NCBI GenBank assembly: GCA_023391635.1
Contig: JAEWAQ010000066.1
Coordinates: 1-15,363, forward strand
From: Bacillota bacterium
GTDB taxonomy: Bacteria > Bacillota > Bacilli > Paenibacillales > Paenibacillaceae
DNA length: 15,363 nucleotides
Reading direction: 5' to 3'
The position numbers and the translations under genes are program-made. The notes beneath the pieces are model-generated. The model ran no database searches. It was not told where the DNA came from and saw nothing but the letters and a program-made list of their open reading frames with translations. Of the stretch, positions 13,570 through 15,363 are shown piece after piece; the stretch's first letter is position 1; the number at the start of each line of letters is the position of its first letter.

Positions 13570-14964
13570 ATGGAACGTTTCTTTAAGTTGAAGGAACTGG
13601 GAACGAACGTACGCACGGAAATCATGGCGGGCCTCACGACATTCATGACGATGGCCTATATCTTGGCTGTCAACCCGAGCATTCTCGGGTCAGCCGGACT
13701 GGACGTCTACGGCGTATTCCTCGCAACCGCGCTTGCAGCCGGCATTTTCACGATCGCCATGGGGTTGTTCGTCAACTTCCCCGTTGCGCTCGCACCCGGC
13801 ATGGGATTGAACGCATTCTTCGCGACAACGGTTCTGACATCCAAGGCGACCGGCTCCCCGATTACGCCGGAGATGGGTCTTGCCGCAGTCTTTATTTCAG
13901 GGATTATCTTCTTCATTCTGACGATTACGCAAATCCGTCAATTGCTCGTCGTGGCGATTCCGGACGGCTTGAAGCATGCGATCACGGTCGGCATCGGCTT
14001 GTTCATCGCGATTATCGGGCTTAAGAACAGCGGTTTGATGGCGATTGCCCTCGACGCGCAAGTGACCGATGTAGCCAAAGGCCAATTCACGGACCTGCTG
14101 AGCTTCGAAACGGTCATCCATATGGGCAGCCTGGAAAATACGACCGTATGGCTAACGCTTGCCGGCCTTGCCATCATCAGCGTTCTGATGGTACTCAAGG
14201 TACGCGGCGCGATTTTGTTCGGCATTCTGATTACGACCTTGCTCGGCATGATTCCGGGCATCGACGCCGTGAACTTCGATTCGCTGAAAAATCAAGATTG
14301 GGTGCCGGACTTTACGCAGCTGAACTTCTGGAGCTTCGACTTTGCGGACTTGTTAACGACAGGGCTTCTGACTGCTATCGCCACCTTCACGTTCGTTGAA
14401 CTGTTCGATACGTTCGGTACCCTAGTCGGCACCGCCAACCGGGCTGGTTTCTTCAAGGACAAGGAGAAAGGCAACAAGCTCGTCGGCAAAGCGATGTTCG
14501 TCGATTCCATTGCGGTCAGCGGCGGCGCGATGCTGGGCACCAGCACGGTGACGGCTTACGTGGAAAGCTCGGCCGGCATCGCCGAGGGCGGACGAAGCGG
14601 GCTCACCGCGGTCAGCACGGGCGTATTCTTCCTGCTTTCCTTGTTCCTGGCGCCTGTCGCGCTGCTCGTACCTTCCGCAGCAACGAGCGCCGCGTTGATC
14701 ATCGTCGGCGTACTGATGATCCAATCGATCAAGGAAATCGACTTCTCGGATTACATCATCGGCATCCCGGCGTTCTTGACCATCGCGCTCATGCCGTTTA
14801 CCTACAATATCGCCAACGGTATTTCCTTCGGCATCGTGTTCTACGTTGTGTTGGCTTTCGTCGCGAACTTGGTCGGCGACAAGAAGCACAAGATTCACTG
14901 GCTCATGTGGGTGCTGTTCATATTGGTTATCGCCAGATACGCTTTCGTCGGTTCGCAGGGCTAA
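13570..14964 (+). CDS. pbuG: Guanine/hypoxanthine permease, NCS2 AzgA/PbuG type
   Basis: 464 aa, a membrane symporter importing purine bases for salvage. Family marks are LGTNVRTEIMAGLTTFMTMA, AYILAVNPSIL, the substrate-region helices (FPVALAPGMGLNAFFATTVL), FVELFDTFGTLVGTANRAG and VESSAGIAEGGRSGLTAV. About 12-14 hydrophobic segments are present. ATG at 13570 is chosen because AAGGAG (13556-13561) lies just upstream and the family starts here; frames extending into the terminator hairpin are not real. The riboswitch class and the PurBoxes favour guanine/hypoxanthine and the pbuG assignment over adenine permeases of the same family. It is transcribed alone between its own leader and a strong terminator. 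Confidence 0.92.
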   Translation: MERFFKLKELGTNVRTEIMAGLTTFMTMAYILAVNPSILGSAGLDVYGVFLATALAAGIFTIAMGLFVNFPVALAPGMGLNAFFATTVLTSKATGSPITPEMGLAAVFISGIIFFILTITQIRQLLVVAIPDGLKHAITVGIGLFIAIIGLKNSGLMAIALDAQVTDVAKGQFTDLLSFETVIHMGSLENTTVWLTLAGLAIISVLMVLKVRGAILFGILITTLLGMIPGIDAVNFDSLKNQDWVPDFTQLNFWSFDFADLLTTGLLTAIATFTFVELFDTFGTLVGTANRAGFFKDKEKGNKLVGKAMFVDSIAVSGGAMLGTSTVTAYVESSAGIAEGGRSGLTAVSTGVFFLLSLFLAPVALLVPSAATSAALIIVGVLMIQSIKEIDFSDYIIGIPAFLTIALMPFTYNIANGISFGIVFYVVLAFVANLVGDKKHKIHWLMWVLFILVIARYAFVGSQG

Positions 14965-15028
14965 CCGTAATGGCTTGAACGATTGAAGGCATGAATGATT
15001 ATTTGGTTGGATTGGCTTACGGTTTCAC

Positions 15029-15074
15029 AACCTCGTTTCACTTTCGGATCGACGAAGGTGGGGCGGGGTTTTTT
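15029..15074 (+). terminator. Terminator of the purine permease gene
   Basis: AACCTCGTTTCACTTTCG (15029-15046) and CGAAGGTGGGGCGGGGTT (15053-15070) pair over 18 positions, every imperfection being a G-U pair, with a 6-nt loop and TTTTTT after it. Confidence 0.88.
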
Positions 15075-15088
15075 ATGTCTTTTGACTG

Positions 15089-15123
15089 GATCCTGGACCT
15101 GCAAGTTGCAGGATCATTTTTTT
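15089..15123 (+). terminator. Second terminator-like hairpin before the SorC-type gene
   Basis: GATCCTG (15089-15095) and CAGGATC (15109-15115) form a perfect stem followed by ATTTTTTT. An alternative, mutually exclusive hairpin is CCTGCAA (15098-15104) with TTGCAGG (15106-15112). It lies before the next promoter, so it backs up the first terminator. Confidence 0.65.
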
Positions 15124-15127
15124 GTGC

Positions 15128-15156
15128 TTGACGAGAAGCGCTTTCATTGCTATATT
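15128..15156 (+). promoter_or_regulatory. Sigma-A promoter of the SorC-type gene with a cre-like spacer
   Basis: TTGACG (15128-15133), a 17-bp spacer and TATATT (15151-15156). On the minus strand the spacer reads TGAAAGCGCTTCTC (15146-15133), which fits the CcpA site TGWAANCGNTNWCA at 11 of 14 positions. CcpA binding here would block the promoter. The promoter is well supported, the CcpA site only weakly. Confidence 0.65.
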
Positions 15157-15197
15157 AAAATTAATTCCGAGGTCAAAAAATTTTAGGGGGTGAAAAT

Positions 15198-15363
15198 ATT
15201 TCAGACCAAATTGATAAAGACTCCATCCGCAAAGACGAGTTGCGACTGATGATCCAAGTGTCCCGGTTGTATTACCTGGAGGGTTGGCTGCAGAAGAAAA
15301 TTTGCAACGAGTTGGGGCTGAGCCCTGCCAAAGTCAGCAATTTAATTGCAAAAGCCCTGGACC
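15198..15363 (+). CDS. SorC/DeoR-type transcriptional regulator, N-terminus only
   Basis: Partial; it runs off the right edge. The frame reads SDQIDKDSIRKDELRLMIQV and then SRLYYLEGWLQKKICNELGL followed by SPAKVSNLIAKALD. This is the N-terminal helix-turn-helix of SorC-family regulators (DeoR/CggR relatives), which sense sugar phosphates and control carbohydrate operons. No ATG, GTG or TTG lies in frame before TTG at 15240, and an in-frame TAA closes the frame at 15162-15164. A strong Shine-Dalgarno AGGGGGTGA (15185-15193) sits 4 nt before ATT at 15198, so ATT is the likely start. TTG at 15240 or ATG at 15249 would remove most of the residues before the first helix and have no clear ribosome binding site. 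Confidence 0.8.
   Translation, partial: MSDQIDKDSIRKDELRLMIQVSRLYYLEGWLQKKICNELGLSPAKVSNLIAKALD

Noticed and set aside
15190..15249. GTG at 15190 as start of the SorC-type gene
   Set aside because: It lies inside the Shine-Dalgarno and is in another frame, giving only 19 codons before a stop; it would need a frameshift to join the regulator.

Overview
The window reads as chromosome of a moderately GC-rich, endospore-forming Bacillota, most likely Paenibacillus or a close relative. The signs are a GerA-type spore germinant receptor operon behind a sigma-G-type promoter, strong AGGAGG-type ribosome binding sites, sigma-A promoters, a PurR-box plus guanine-riboswitch leader, and a DUF559-like nuclease family that I associate with Paenibacillus. 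No tRNA, rRNA, CRISPR array, insertion sequence or prophage gene was seen.

Left part (1-1793): mostly non-coding and rich in repeats. It holds 123-bp tandem repeats with a strong hairpin across each junction (1-438), a 13-bp repeat (449-510), a minus-strand nuclease-like gene interrupted by one in-frame amber codon (585-1253) with a terminator-like hairpin in its leader (1281-1326), a 34-bp triple repeat (1459-1560) and a degenerate 21-24 bp repeat (1604-1684).

Middle part (1794-10200): a 48-codon small gene overlaps the TTG start of a bacterioferritin-comigratory peroxiredoxin (bcp). A minus-strand three-gene germinant receptor operon of A, B and C subunits follows, with both junctions overlapping by 4 bp. 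It diverges from guaA (GMP synthetase): a sigma-G-like promoter faces left and a sigma-A promoter faces right in the 153-bp gap. Next come a TcaA/YvbJ-like membrane protein and a ribbon-helix-helix / PIN-domain toxin-antitoxin pair with its own terminator.

Right part (10201-15363): a three-gene ABC importer (lipoprotein, permease, ATPase) of the TrpXYZ-like family; then a purine permease gene (pbuG-like) with PurR boxes, a sigma-A promoter, a C74-type guanine aptamer, a long accessory hairpin and a terminator in its 5' region; then two terminators, and the promoter and start of a SorC-type regulator that seems to begin at an ATT codon and runs off the window.

Together guaA and the purine permease give guanine-nucleotide synthesis and salvage. 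No clearly new defence or mobile system is visible. The most unusual items are the interrupted nuclease with its leader hairpin, the structured tandem repeats, the GerC-like subunit without a lipobox cysteine, the unusual riboswitch expression platform and the probable ATT start codon.
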